Notes: generated by a model from the sequence alone, not told the origin. A stretch of 64,000 nucleotides of DNA from Sedimenticola_A sp040506425 (GCA_965224515.1 OZ245051.1:1364001-1428000); one strand, 5' to 3'; shown: positions 8,701-17,969, numbered from the stretch's first letter. A program made the numbers and translations.

Positions 8701-10631
8701 ACTGGAGTGCGGCTACCGATGATACCGGCGTGACCGGCTATCGCGTGGTACGCAACGATGGAACCACCAAGACGGTTACGGGCACCTCCTTTAACGACAC
8801 CGGCCTGAAGTCATCCACGGCCTATCGTTATCAGGTGATTGCCCTGGATGCAGCGGGTAATGCTTCAAGCCCTGCAGCAGCTTCGGCTACTACCAAGAAA
8901 GCACCTGATACCCAGGCACCCAGTAAGCCAGGTAGTCTGAAGGCTGTCCCTGCAGTCAGCAGTGTTGCTCTGAGTTGGCGTGCGGCTACCGATAATACCG
9001 GCGTGACCGGCTATCGTGTGGTACGCAACGGTACAACCGTCAAGACGGTTACGGGTACCTCCTTCAACGACACCGGCCTGAAGGCATCCACAGCCTATCG
9101 TTATCAGGTCATTGCCCTGGATGCAGCGGGTAATGCTTCAAGCCCTGCAGCCGTTTCGGCTACCACCAAAAAGGCGCCGAATACCCAGGGACCGACAACG
9201 CCAAGTAATTTCAAGGTGACTGCAGACCATGCAACAGGTCGTATATCATTGAGTTGGGGAGCGTCCCGCGCCAACAAACCCGGCGGGGTGTTCTACGAGA
9301 TCACACGTAACGGAGTAGAGCGCGAGAATACCCGGGAGACCACATTCATCGATGATTATCTCGAGCGGGAGAAGGATTATACCTACACGGTATCTGCGTG
9401 GGATGCATACGGCAACGAAGGGTTACCTACCGCAGGGATCACGGTTAGATTGAATAAATTAACCAGTAGTTCAGGAAATTGCACGGATAACACGGTAACG
9501 ACACCTGCAGACAGTGGCGATGGTTCGTTAAGAGCTTGTATCAAAGCGGCCAGTGCTGGAGGTAAAGTTATCTTCTCCAAGGATATGAAGATTGTACTGA
9601 AATCCCAAATATTAATCGGTAAGGGTGTCAGTATCGATGGTGGTAGTCATAAGGTGGAGATTAGTGGTAATAACGCCACTCGACTGTTCCGCATCAGAAC
9701 TGCTGACAAAAATGTCACCTTCGCCAACTTAACTCTAACGAATGGTAATGCAGACAAAACATCCGATTATGATTATGTGGTTCCAGGCGAACCAGAGGAT
9801 GGTCCTGGTGAGGACGATGGATTTGGCGGCGCTATCTGGTCTATCAACACGCACCTGAATGTTAACAATGTGACATTCACCGGCAACTTCGGTGGCGGTG
9901 GTGGTGCCATCAACTTTGTAGGCATAGGCGGCGATAAGAGCAAAACATCCATGCTCAAGATCAGAGACTCTGCATTTACCAACAATACCGGGACGTATAT
10001 GGGCGGTGCCGTTGCGCTAGGTGCACTCCAGAGTCACTCAGGACACTACTCCCGTGCCCAGGTGATCGATACGAGCTTTGAGAACAATAAAGGCGGTAAG
10101 GGCGGCGCGGTCTATTCCAATCGTTCCTTCATGGATTTCTATGGCAGTCACATGTTGTCCAATAAGGCTGGAACTGCCGGTGCGATATATTCTTGGGGTG
10201 GTGTGTCAACAATCACCGACTCAGATGTCAGTGGTAATAGCGCCTCAGGAACTGCCGGTGCGATACATATGAATCACGCCGACTTGACGGTCAAGAATTC
10301 ATCACTGAATCGCAACACCGCCAAGGGTCATGGTGGCGCTATAACCTTCCAGTCCAGTAGCAGCTTTGATCATAACCGTGATCTGCGTATTACTGGATCA
10401 ACCCTCAGTAATAACAGTGCCAGCAATGGTGCCGCCATCATGGCCAATAACCTTGATAATGGTAGTTTCAGGGGTAAAAACCATATGGGCATTACTCTGA
10501 GGAATACGAACGTAACCAATAACTCCGCGACAGCCAATAACGGTGTTGGGGCGGTCGGTAAAGGTGGTTATAAAGATAAGATCACCATCAAGATCTCCGG
10601 TGGCGAGGTCAAAGGCAATACCAGGGACTAG
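5784..10631 (+). CDS. Giant FN3 protein with proline-rich stalk and beta-helix C-terminus
   Basis: 1,615 residues. A signal peptide (residues 1-35, hydrophobic core VAVFTALYVVGSG) leads into the ~260-residue head shared with the paralogues at 10982, 17970 and 24788. The head contains the phrase FREWDYLDG and a later AAFEQEANG, resembling H-lectin-like sandwich domains of environmental surface proteins. Three FN3 domains follow (about 300-575), then 12 PPVEPP(K/Q) units, five almost identical 91-residue FN3 repeats (bases 7815-9179), one more FN3, and from about residue 1230 a right-handed beta-helix with GGAI/N-rich repeats like CSLREA or Pmp proteins. It has no heme motifs and no DUF1501 partner. 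Probably a surface adhesin or a carbohydrate-active protein; substrate unknown. An alternative ATG at 5820 also gives a signal peptide. Confidence 0.8.
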   Translation: MKNRHSVLHRGLMPKRLTVAVFTALYVVGSGLSYSNESALPLSFGGLSAGHEWVSTQQQVAEDTVVILGAPSSNDAEPGVAEIGVQDEQLQIRFREWDYLDGDHAPEQMGWLMAKPGTYKSDDGTIVEVGVVTLPKPTEEKRNWKRFSFKNKFPKRPHLFVTPQNSEGDSTFVVRAKKVKNKGFSVAAFEQEANGKTHATEEQIAYVAIHAPANKGTVDLGYGPVPFEVKKQRVKMTADAFGRQLMVEEEQSRDEETKHGRITASVMLIDGQHLFAQDISGRGKDTIALRYGMGQLAIGSLKVVKNSSDSIDLEWDRAVGKGAEKITHYQVSRDDVPVGSTTETQFTDTGLASDTPYQYKVEGLDAAEQPVVSSAQAKVKTQAEKVGTALSAPMGLSCGIRSARSNVLMWGPPIKGKATTYKIYRNDKLIGTSSHSMYEDRDLEPNAKSTYYVVAVDDNGNESPRSTLTNTSICIRSAPTPPEGVEDDKEPPTLPGNFQATATVDKVTLSWRDSTDNRGVAGYQIWRNGKQLTTTRGRSLVDPTVKAGTSYSYQVAAYDQAANVSPVAEVSVTTKQTNTTPEPQPPVEPPKPPVEPPQPPVEPPKPPVEPPKPPVEPPKPPVEPPQPPVEPPKPPVEPPKPPVEPPKPPVEPPKPPVEPPQPPVEPPQPPEKPPQPQDTQAPSQPGSLKAVADVTSITLSWSAASDDTGVTGYRVVRKDGTTETVTGTSFNDTGLTSSTAYRYQVIALDAAGNASTPAAVSATTKKAPDTQAPGKPGSLKAVPAVSSVALSWRAATDNTGVTGYRVVRNSTTVKTVTGTSFNDTGLKSSTAYRYQVIALDAAGNASSPAAASATTKKAPDTQAPSKPGSLKAVPAVSSVALSWRAATDNTGVTGYRVVRNGTTVKTVTGTSFNDTGLKASTAYRYQVIALDAAGNASSPAAASATTKKAPDTQAPSKPGSLKAVADVTSITLNWSAATDDTGVTGYRVVRNDGTTKTVTGTSFNDTGLKSSTAYRYQVIALDAAGNASSPAAASATTKKAPDTQAPSKPGSLKAVPAVSSVALSWRAATDNTGVTGYRVVRNGTTVKTVTGTSFNDTGLKASTAYRYQVIALDAAGNASSPAAVSATTKKAPNTQGPTTPSNFKVTADHATGRISLSWGASRANKPGGVFYEITRNGVERENTRETTFIDDYLEREKDYTYTVSAWDAYGNEGLPTAGITVRLNKLTSSSGNCTDNTVTTPADSGDGSLRACIKAASAGGKVIFSKDMKIVLKSQILIGKGVSIDGGSHKVEISGNNATRLFRIRTADKNVTFANLTLTNGNADKTSDYDYVVPGEPEDGPGEDDGFGGAIWSINTHLNVNNVTFTGNFGGGGGAINFVGIGGDKSKTSMLKIRDSAFTNNTGTYMGGAVALGALQSHSGHYSRAQVIDTSFENNKGGKGGAVYSNRSFMDFYGSHMLSNKAGTAGAIYSWGGVSTITDSDVSGNSASGTAGAIHMNHADLTVKNSSLNRNTAKGHGGAITFQSSSSFDHNRDLRITGSTLSNNSASNGAAIMANNLDNGSFRGKNHMGITLRNTNVTNNSATANNGVGAVGKGGYKDKITIKISGGEVKGNTRD
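7536..7787 (+). repeat. 21-bp tandem repeat, 12 units (PPVEPPK/Q)
   Basis: Twelve 21-bp units encode the heptad PPVEPPK or PPVEPPQ, making a stiff proline-rich stalk between FN3 blocks. The near-identical units allow slippage in whole heptads without frameshift, so stalk length may vary between strains. Confidence 0.9.
7815..9179 (+). repeat. 273-bp tandem repeat, 5 FN3 units
   Basis: Five in-frame 91-residue FN3 domains, each starting DTQAP and ending TTKKAP. Units 2, 3 and 5 are almost identical at the DNA level, and units 1 and 4 share a different N-terminal third (ADVTSITL rather than PAVSSVAL). This alternation suggests unit exchange by recombination. Confidence 0.9.
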
Positions 10632-10661
10632 TTTCAACCCTGGTTTCTAAATGCCAACCAG

Positions 10662-10698
10662 ACCCGAAGTAACTGCTAGCGGTTACTTCGGGTTTTTT
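10662..10698 (+). terminator. Terminator of beta-helix gene
   Basis: A perfect 12-bp stem (ACCCGAAGTAAC with its complement) is followed by TTTTT, 30 bp after the stop codon. Confidence 0.88.
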
Positions 10699-10785
10699 AC
10701 CGGTAGGATTATTGCTTGTTATCGCATAAGCGGTGTCAGTGAAGCTTGCTGGTATTTTCAGGAATTGTGGGCGCCCCACTAGCGC

Positions 10786-10801
10786 CGTGATGCTAATCAC
10801 A
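10786..10801 (+). promoter_or_regulatory. CRP-type site upstream of cytochrome gene B
   Basis: CGTGATGCTAATCACA departs from the consensus palindrome at one base. Its centre is 188 bp before the ATG at 10982. A possible -10 box TATACC (10845-10850) would put the site near -63, the usual class I activation distance. The -10 assignment is inference. Confidence 0.7.
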
Positions 10802-10854
10802 ATAAGAAGCAGAAATTCGTAATCTCCGTGACCTGCCTCGCATCTATACCTCGC

Positions 10855-10873
10855 ACCTAACATGGCGTTAGGT
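10855..10873 (+). promoter_or_regulatory. Conserved leader hairpin
   Basis: ACCTAAC/GTTAGGT stem with a 5-base loop, 127 bp before the start. If the promoter is as proposed, the hairpin is at the very 5' end of the transcript. Confidence 0.5.
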
Positions 10874-10981
10874 GAATCCCTTCTGCTTAAGGTCAACCAT
10901 TGACGGTAATTAAATGAGCTATAGGTGCTGTCATTCAGCTGCAGGCTCATTCTTTCGACACTCACGCATTAGGGATGAGTT

Positions 10982-13900
10982 ATGGAAAATCGTCATTCAG
11001 TACTTCGCCGGGGTCTTATGCCCAAGCGCCTTACCGTCGCTGTGTTTACCGCGCTCTATGTTGCAGGATCAGGGTTAAGCCACTCCAGCGAGCCCCATGG
11101 GTCGGACTCGGCCCTTCCCTTGAGCTTCGGTGGCCTCTCTGCCGGACATGAGTGGGCCGGCATCAGCCAGCAGGTCAATGAAGATGCGGTGGTCATTCTC
11201 GGCGCCCCCAGCAGCAACGATGCCGAACCCGGCGTGGCCGAGCTGGGTGTCGCGGACGACCAGCTTCAAATCCGCTTTCGTGAGTGGGACTACCTTGATG
11301 GTAAACATGCCCCCGAGCAGATGGGCTGGCTGATGGCCAAGCCCGGCACCTACAAGAGCGATGACGGTACTTTGGTGGAAGTCGGACGGGTCACCATCCC
11401 CAAACGTGAAGAGGCCAAGCGTGACTGGATACGCTTTGCCTTCAACAACAAATTCCCCAAGCGTCCTCATCTGTTCGTTACCCCGCAGAACAGCCAGGGT
11501 GATGCCGCCTTCGTGGTACGTGCCAAGAAGGTAAAGAGCGACGGCTTCAGTGTCGCCGCCTTCGAACAGGAGGCAAACGGCAAAGCCCATGCGCGTGAAG
11601 AGAGCGTCGCCTACGTGGCCATCTACGCGCCCAGCAAAAAAGGCACGGTCGATCTCGGTTACGGCCCCGTTCCCTTCGAGATCAAAAAGCAACGCGTGCG
11701 CATGAGCGCAGAGATCTTCGGTCGCCAGCTCAAGGTTGAAGAGGAGCAGTCAAAAGACGAAGAGACCAAACACACCCGTGTTACCGCCTCGGTCATGCTG
11801 ATTGATGGTCAGCATCTGTTTGCCCAGGATGTCAGCGGCAGGGGTGGCAACACCTTTGCCTTCCGTTATGGCCTAGACACCCTGGCCATCTCTACCCTGA
11901 AGGTGGTGCAGAGCCGTACTGACAGTGTGGATCTGGCCTGGAGTCCCGCAGCGGGCAAGGGTGCTGATACTGTAGTGAGCTACCAGGTACTGCGTGATGA
12001 CGTGCCTGTCAGCACCACCGCCCAGACCCACTTCACCGATGCCGGCCTGACCCCGGACAGCGCCTACCAATACAAGATCAACGGCCTGGATGCTGAAGGG
12101 GCGGTTATTGTCAGCAGTGCCGTCGTTAAGGCCAGCACCGGTAAAGAGGAAGAAAAACCGGTAGAGCTGGGTGCGCCGCAATCGCTTAAAGCTACTGCCG
12201 TTGGCAGTGATCAAGCCAGTTTAAGCTGGCAAGCGCCGGCCACAGGCGATGTCACCGGCTACAAGGTGTATCGCAACGGTAAGCTGGTAGCCACCACCGT
12301 AGAGCCCAAACACAACGACAGTGACCTAACTGCGGCGACCACCTATCGTTACCACGTAGTTGCCACCGATGGTAAAGGTAACAGCTCTGCGGCCAGTAAC
12401 ACCGCCAGCGTCACCACGGCAGGTGCAGCCGATACCACCCCGCCTACTGAGGTGAGCAGCTTCCGTGTATCAAAGGCCGAAGCGAAACAGATCAGCATGA
12501 CCTGGGCGGCATCCACCGATGATACCGCAGTGGCCGGCTATGAGATCTGGCGTGACACTCAGCGTCTGGCCCGTGTTACCACCCGTGCCTATCTCGATAA
12601 GCAGGTCGATCCACAGACCCTCTATGTCTATAAGGTCCGCGCCTATGACAAGGCAGGCAACCTCTCCGGCTTCTCCACCCTGAGTGTGTCTACACCGCCT
12701 CTACCTGATACCAAGGCCCCCACAGTACCGGCGGCCTTGAAGGCGGATGTGGATACGAAAAACAAAGTGGTGCGTCTGAGCTGGAACACCTCCACGGATA
12801 ATGTCTTTGTCAGTGGTTACGAGGTGATGCGCAACGGCCAACTGCTCACCGTTACCGCCTCCCCCGGTCATGCCGACACCAGCGTCAAGCTGGGTGAAAC
12901 CTACAGCTACAAGGTCCGCGCCTTCGATGATGCGGGTAACAAATCAGCCAACAGCAACAGCGCAACCGCTGAGCTGAAAGTGATCGTTCCCCCCAAGAGT
13001 GGTGCAGAGCTGGCGAAGAACTGCGTCTCTTGCCACGGTGCCAACGGCATCAGTAAAGATCCAAACAGTCCAACTCTGGCTGGTATGGATAAGGGCTACT
13101 TCGAAAAGGTGATGGCTAGCTATAAGAGTGGTAAACGCTTCGGTGAAAAGATGAAGCCGATCGCTGCCACCTATAAGGTTGATGAGATCAGTCGCATGGC
13201 CGGCTACTTCGCCAGTCTGAACTTCAAGCCTGCCAAGCAGCAAGTCAATCTGGCCAAGGCAGGGCAGGGTGCCAAGTTACATCAAGCCAACTGTAATAGC
13301 TGTCACAGCAGTGATGGTCAGGCGATGAACAACGGTACCCTGGCAGGTCAGTGGAAGCCGTATATGTTGGCCACGTTGAACAACTTTGCCAATGGCAAGA
13401 GCAGCGATGCCCCCGCCTTTATGATCAATAAGGTCAAAGGTATGAGTGCGGCAGATCGTGAGGCCATGGCCGAGTTTTATGCCAGTCATGGCAGCGATAC
13501 CCAGGCCCCGGCGATGCCGAGTGATCTTGCGGTTGCCACTAAAACAGAAACCAGCGTCACCCTCACCTGGACCGATGCCGACGACAACGCCTCGATTAAG
13601 CACTATGTGATTGAGCGTGAAGGCAAGGAGGTCGCCACGGCAGATCAGAACACCTTTACCGATACCGGGCTTAAGTCAAATACCACCTATAACTACAACA
13701 TCTACTCGGTAGATGCCGCCGGTAACCGCTCCATCAAAGCAGCCAGTCTGGCGGTGAAGACCAAGGGCCAACCGGTGATCACCGATCCCAACATCACCCA
13801 CGGCAAGAGCCTGTGGAGCGCCAACAGCTGTGCGGCTTGTCATGGTGATGTCAAAGCCTTCACCAAAGGTGGCACACCGGGTCTGCTGAAGAACTCCATT

Positions 13901-15817
13901 GCCACCAACAAGGGTGGCATGAGCCAGTTCGCCAGTCTGAGCGATCAGGATATGGCGGATCTGACGGCCTTCATTAAATCTGAACGCAGTAGTGGCGGCG
14001 GCAACACCGGCGGAGGTAATGCCGGTGGCGGTAGCACGGCCACCTCGCTGTATGATGTAACCCTACTGAGTAATGAAGAGACCCTGCGCAAGGCGATGCT
14101 GGTGATGGCGGGCCGTCTGCCCACCGCTGCCGAGTATCAGGCGGCGCGTAATGAAGAGGGACTACGGAAGACACTCAGGAATTCCTTGAAAGGAGATCAC
14201 TTCACGGCTTTTGTGAACGAAACCATGTACCGTGGCTTGGGGGGTGGTAGGGGTCAAAAAAGGCCGCTTTATACAGCAGTATTCAGGAATAAAACAGGAG
14301 CGCATACGTTAACCAGCGAGCATACGGATCTGTTTCGCTACATCGTGATCAATGATCGCCCCTATACAGACGTATTAACCGCAGACTATACCGCTCTGGG
14401 ATCCTATCAGTCCCATTATTACGGCAAGGTAGAGTGGATAGATGGTGGTCTTGTTCCAGTACCAAGAGGCCGGGGCAAGCCTATTCCAGCAGCGGCGCGG
14501 GTGCTTAAGGTTAATGACTGGGAGGGCAAGAACACCCCATGGCCGCATTCCGGTCTGCTCTCTACTCCATCGTGGCTAAATAGTTACCCAACCACCCATT
14601 CGAATCGTAACCGTCATCGGGTGAGCGTGTTGTTTAACCAGTTCCTGGGTATTGATATCGAATCATTGGCGGGTCGCGTGGATGACAGTGATATTGATAA
14701 GTACCATCCAATACTGACCAAGGCACCTGCCTGCACCAGCTGTCACGCAGTGATGGATCCGGTAACGGCCACCTTCCAGGACAGGGGGAATGCAGCAAAT
14801 CCACATAAGGCTGTGCTGGATCCCAAGTATGTCAGTGGTGAAGAGTTTGGTCTTGATCCGGCTACTGGCAAACAGTTCTACCAGGAAGGTGACAAGTGGT
14901 ACCGCGATCAGTTTGAGCCGGGATACAACGGTAAAAAAATGCCCGGTGGTGTCTATGGCTTCAATCAGCCTGATCCAAAAACCGGCAAGGTTCCCTATGC
15001 CAGTAACAACAACGGCGCAATAGACTCCACCCAGTGGCTTGCCAGAGAGATGGTGAAAGATCCCCGCTTCGGTGAAGGTACCGCCAAGTTCTGGTACACC
15101 GGTCTGTTTGGGCGTAAATACATGCCGGTACCCAACCCGTCTGAAGTGAACTATGCCGAGCGCAAGGCGATGTTTGATCTGCAGCAGGCGCTGTTCAAAG
15201 AGGTTGGCGCCAAGTTTATGGCCGACCCGAACAAGAACGTTAAAGATCTGCTGGTGAACCTGGCACTGTCCGACCTTTATCGGGCCAATACTACCCAGAG
15301 TTCCTTCAGTGAAGCGCAGAGCGTTGCTTACTCCCATGCGGGGGCGAACTCATTGCTCTCGAGCATGAAACTGCATGCAAAAATACATGCTGTCGTCGGT
15401 AGGGGGCTTTCGGATCCAGATATCTATGGTAATGCCAGAAATGGGATAACACCAGTTATGTACACCGTGGCCGAAAGAAGTCTTCTTGCTGCGGCGTGCA
15501 GCTCAACTTCTGCGAAAGATCAATACCCCGTATCAGACATTAATCCTGAAACGCCCTCAGGTGAAGCGCAGGCTCGGGAGCATGTCCGTTCGCTCTATTG
15601 GCTTATTCTGGGCCGCAAGATAGCCACAGAGTCTGATGATGTGGATATCGCCTTCCGACTCTATAAGGATGTTTATGCGCTTTCATCCGGTTCCGAGAGC
15701 GGCACTAGTGATGGATCAGGCATGTGCAGGTCTGGCGAAGGCTCTAGTAGAAGCAATCGGGGCTGGTCGGCCGTTCGAGCCTTCCTGATGACCGACGTCG
15801 ACTTCTTTACTGAATAA
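10982..15817 (+). CDS. FN3-tetraheme cytochrome protein, copy B
   Basis: 1,611 residues: signal peptide (1-35), head domain (to ~300), four FN3 domains (~305-675), a cytochrome c block with heme sites at C681 and C771 (CVSCH, CNSCH), FN3 (~860-945), a third heme site at C950 (CAACH), a Gly-rich linker (~1005-1020), and a ~590-residue C-terminal region like DUF1588/DUF1592 with heme site C1251 (CTSCH). The cytochrome part is exported and must be matured by c-type biogenesis. The FN3 and head parts suggest binding to a polymer or cell surface. It forms an operon with the DUF1501 gene 26 bp downstream. The leader and head DNA are nearly identical to those at 17970. Function is inferred only as extracytoplasmic redox chemistry. 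Confidence 0.8.
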   Translation: MENRHSVLRRGLMPKRLTVAVFTALYVAGSGLSHSSEPHGSDSALPLSFGGLSAGHEWAGISQQVNEDAVVILGAPSSNDAEPGVAELGVADDQLQIRFREWDYLDGKHAPEQMGWLMAKPGTYKSDDGTLVEVGRVTIPKREEAKRDWIRFAFNNKFPKRPHLFVTPQNSQGDAAFVVRAKKVKSDGFSVAAFEQEANGKAHAREESVAYVAIYAPSKKGTVDLGYGPVPFEIKKQRVRMSAEIFGRQLKVEEEQSKDEETKHTRVTASVMLIDGQHLFAQDVSGRGGNTFAFRYGLDTLAISTLKVVQSRTDSVDLAWSPAAGKGADTVVSYQVLRDDVPVSTTAQTHFTDAGLTPDSAYQYKINGLDAEGAVIVSSAVVKASTGKEEEKPVELGAPQSLKATAVGSDQASLSWQAPATGDVTGYKVYRNGKLVATTVEPKHNDSDLTAATTYRYHVVATDGKGNSSAASNTASVTTAGAADTTPPTEVSSFRVSKAEAKQISMTWAASTDDTAVAGYEIWRDTQRLARVTTRAYLDKQVDPQTLYVYKVRAYDKAGNLSGFSTLSVSTPPLPDTKAPTVPAALKADVDTKNKVVRLSWNTSTDNVFVSGYEVMRNGQLLTVTASPGHADTSVKLGETYSYKVRAFDDAGNKSANSNSATAELKVIVPPKSGAELAKNCVSCHGANGISKDPNSPTLAGMDKGYFEKVMASYKSGKRFGEKMKPIAATYKVDEISRMAGYFASLNFKPAKQQVNLAKAGQGAKLHQANCNSCHSSDGQAMNNGTLAGQWKPYMLATLNNFANGKSSDAPAFMINKVKGMSAADREAMAEFYASHGSDTQAPAMPSDLAVATKTETSVTLTWTDADDNASIKHYVIEREGKEVATADQNTFTDTGLKSNTTYNYNIYSVDAAGNRSIKAASLAVKTKGQPVITDPNITHGKSLWSANSCAACHGDVKAFTKGGTPGLLKNSIATNKGGMSQFASLSDQDMADLTAFIKSERSSGGGNTGGGNAGGGSTATSLYDVTLLSNEETLRKAMLVMAGRLPTAAEYQAARNEEGLRKTLRNSLKGDHFTAFVNETMYRGLGGGRGQKRPLYTAVFRNKTGAHTLTSEHTDLFRYIVINDRPYTDVLTADYTALGSYQSHYYGKVEWIDGGLVPVPRGRGKPIPAAARVLKVNDWEGKNTPWPHSGLLSTPSWLNSYPTTHSNRNRHRVSVLFNQFLGIDIESLAGRVDDSDIDKYHPILTKAPACTSCHAVMDPVTATFQDRGNAANPHKAVLDPKYVSGEEFGLDPATGKQFYQEGDKWYRDQFEPGYNGKKMPGGVYGFNQPDPKTGKVPYASNNNGAIDSTQWLAREMVKDPRFGEGTAKFWYTGLFGRKYMPVPNPSEVNYAERKAMFDLQQALFKEVGAKFMADPNKNVKDLLVNLALSDLYRANTTQSSFSEAQSVAYSHAGANSLLSSMKLHAKIHAVVGRGLSDPDIYGNARNGITPVMYTVAERSLLAAACSSTSAKDQYPVSDINPETPSGEAQAREHVRSLYWLILGRKIATESDDVDIAFRLYKDVYALSSGSESGTSDGSGMCRSGEGSSRSNRGWSAVRAFLMTDVDFFTE

Positions 15818-15843
15818 GTGTTGAGATAAATCGGAGAAATAGA

Positions 15844-17166
15844 ATGAACAGAAGAGAGTTTCTTAAATACCTGTCAGCAGCAGGCATGGTTTCCTCAGCA
15901 CCAGCCCTGTTTATGGAGCAGGCGATGGCTTCATCATCTGATGCCTACACCGGTCCACTCTTGATGTTGGTGAAAGCACAGGGTGGGTTTCAGCAGACCG
16001 CCTTTTGTGATCCCAAAAGCACCAGGCCAAATTGGGGACAAACGACCACCGGCAGTGATGTCGGTCAGGCTGGTAACCTGATGTATGCACCGGTACAGGA
16101 AAACAAAATGCTGTTTGAGAAGTACCATGACCGCATGTTGGTGATTAACGGTGTGCAGTGGAGCAGTAATGGGCATGGTGGTGCATCACTCTGCCAGCAG
16201 AGCGGTAAGGCAACCCCCTCCATGCCTGCATTCAGTGCCTTGGCGGCGAAAATCAAGGGTAGCGGACTGCCACTATCTTGGTTGGCCGCCTATACCGGAC
16301 GCCTGACGGGCGCCGTGCAGAATTTCTCCCCCCTGCCTGGAACGAGTACAGCACAACGATTGGGCAACAGTAATCAGGTTAACGGTAGGAACTTTTTCGA
16401 TCCGCAGGTTCTGGCTACTCTTCGCCGTTATCAAAATGAACGTATAGAGCAGATCGCTGATAGCAACAGGATGCCCTATGTAAAAGCGATGGCTAATGAT
16501 TTGCATGATGCAAGAAACAATACCGGTCTTCTGAAAAACCTGGCAGCTGAATTTAAAGGTGCTGTATTCGATACCCAAGATCATCGCGGCAAGGATTTAC
16601 AATGGGCATCCGGTATTCACCAAATGCTGCTGGCGATGAAGGCGGGAGTAACGGTATCCGGCATTACCGCAGTGACTGCCTTACCGCCAGAGGTAAAGGG
16701 GATGAAGCCGGAAAAAACCTTTGATACCCACGGCCTGACTAATAACACCAACCATCTGACCTTCTTGGCGCTGACCCGGACCATCGATTATGTCTGGGAG
16801 AAGGCGGAAGAGTTAGGTATCGCTGATCGCCTGGTTGTGCATGTTGTCTCCGATGTGGGGCGCAGTATTGGTGGTACTGGCCACTCCACCATCGGCAGTA
16901 CTATTCTGATGGCCAAGAACCAGCCATGGACAGGCCGTGTGGTTGGTGTCACGACCCCCAATGTAAAAAAAGTCACTATCGACCCGGTGACCCTGCAACC
17001 CAGGGCCAGAGAAGATGGCGGCGTTGTTCTTCGCTCGGCCCATGTGCAACGTACGATGCGCAGAATATTTGGTATCGACCAGCACCCATTGTGTCAGAAA
17101 TATGAGTTTAATGACCCGCAAATAGACCTGCTTAATCCCAACTATTCCACGCCGTGGAATGTGTAA
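15844..17166 (+). CDS. DUF1501 family Tat-exported protein, pair B
   Basis: 440 residues with the twin-arginine motif RREFLK at the N-terminus. It is close to the pair A protein along its length, with the same FDTHGL and SDVGRSIGGTGH motifs and the same ending (LLNP.YS.P.NV). The middle part (about residues 140-190) is the most divergent. The ATG follows a CGGAG ribosome site and lies 26 bp after the cytochrome gene, so the two are cotranscribed. DUF1501 belongs to the alkaline phosphatase-like fold clan, but its substrate is not known. Confidence 0.8.
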   Translation: MNRREFLKYLSAAGMVSSAPALFMEQAMASSSDAYTGPLLMLVKAQGGFQQTAFCDPKSTRPNWGQTTTGSDVGQAGNLMYAPVQENKMLFEKYHDRMLVINGVQWSSNGHGGASLCQQSGKATPSMPAFSALAAKIKGSGLPLSWLAAYTGRLTGAVQNFSPLPGTSTAQRLGNSNQVNGRNFFDPQVLATLRRYQNERIEQIADSNRMPYVKAMANDLHDARNNTGLLKNLAAEFKGAVFDTQDHRGKDLQWASGIHQMLLAMKAGVTVSGITAVTALPPEVKGMKPEKTFDTHGLTNNTNHLTFLALTRTIDYVWEKAEELGIADRLVVHVVSDVGRSIGGTGHSTIGSTILMAKNQPWTGRVVGVTTPNVKKVTIDPVTLQPRAREDGGVVLRSAHVQRTMRRIFGIDQHPLCQKYEFNDPQIDLLNPNYSTPWNV

Positions 17167-17321
17167 TTCAATCGAATCTCCTCTCCCTCCCGGTCAGGGG
17201 GGGCAGGATATTGACTCTTTCATGTTATTAACCCGGTGGCCAAATAGTTCCCGTTTTGACTCGCCTACGAACTTCAGAGCAAGTCCAGGCAAAGTGAATT
17301 GTACTCAGTGTTTGTAAGATT
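17167..17321. other. Intergenic stretch after pair B
   Basis: No gene is visible. The whole gap to 17970 is 803 bp. It holds the inverted-repeat element at 17322-17552, an unassigned C/T-rich stretch (17600-17760) and then the conserved leader of the next gene. Confidence 0.5.
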
Positions 17322-17552
17322 AAGGAACCTCTGATTAATTCGTCATTCCGGACGGAGCTTAGCGGAGATCCGGAATCCAGTGTTTACGAATCAATGCCTT
17401 ACTGGACTCCGGCCTTGGCTTTGGCTTTCTGCGTCGCTCTCGGCTGCTTGCTCCAGGCGCAGCTCTAACACCTACATCCGTGTAGGCGTACATCCTGCAT
17501 CCATGCAGTCGTGCGCCGGAGTGACGACGGCATAATTAATCAGAGCCTCCTT
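17322..17552. mobile_element. MITE-like inverted-repeat element, 231 bp
   Basis: Terminal inverted repeats of 19 bp (17322-17340 and 17534-17552) match at 17 positions. Just inside is a second inverted pair, CGTCATTCCGG near the left end and CCGGAGTGACG near the right. No reading frame is convincing, and no clear target duplication was found. One end recurs at 5480-5498. Probably a non-autonomous repeat. Confidence 0.65.
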
Positions 17553-17773
17553 AAGGCGTAGAACATAATCGAGAGTGATTTATTGGGAGGGTGCTCAAAG
17601 CTTTCGCACCTGCTAATCCCTCCCCCCTCCCCGTAGACAACGACGGTGTCGCATACCCCGAGTGCAAGGCATTGGTCCATGACGGCTTCAGAGTCCCTTG
17701 AGTCTTGAAGATCTGTTTTCGCCTGTAACGACTGATTTCAAATGTCAGGTATGGATTTGGTCCGCATAATTGT

Positions 17774-17789
17774 CGTGATCAGAATCACA
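17774..17789 (+). promoter_or_regulatory. CRP-type site upstream of cytochrome gene C
   Basis: CGTGATCAGAATCACA differs from the CRP consensus by one base, with its centre 188 bp before the ATG at 17970. Confidence 0.7.
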
Positions 17790-17842
17790 ATAAGAAGCAG
17801 CAATTAGTAATCTCCGTGACCTGCCTCGCATCTATACCTCGC

Positions 17843-17861
17843 ACCTAACATGGCGTTAGGT
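17843..17861 (+). promoter_or_regulatory. Conserved leader hairpin
   Basis: ACCTAAC/GTTAGGT stem, 127 bp before the start. The whole leader from about 17805 onward is identical to the leader of 10982 as far as I can compare. Confidence 0.5.
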
Positions 17862-17969
17862 GAATCCCTTCTGCTTAAGGTCAACCATTGACGGTAATTA
17901 AATGAGCTATAGGTGCTGTCATTCAGCTGCAGGCTCATTCTTTCGACACTCACGCATTAGGGATGAGTT

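Noticed and set aside
7815..9179. CRISPR-like regular repeats
   Set aside because: Regular spacing reflects FN3 domain length (273 bp); no short repeat-spacer structure and no cas genes in the window.
10802..10895. Long-range stem AAGCAGAA/TTCTGCTT around the leader hairpin
   Set aside because: Present in 10982, but at shifted or weak positions in the 5784 and 24788 leaders, and its left arm would lie upstream of the proposed transcription start.
10802..10981. Known riboswitch (c-di-GMP, fluoride, cobalamin)
   Set aside because: None of the conserved cores I know could be matched to the leader.
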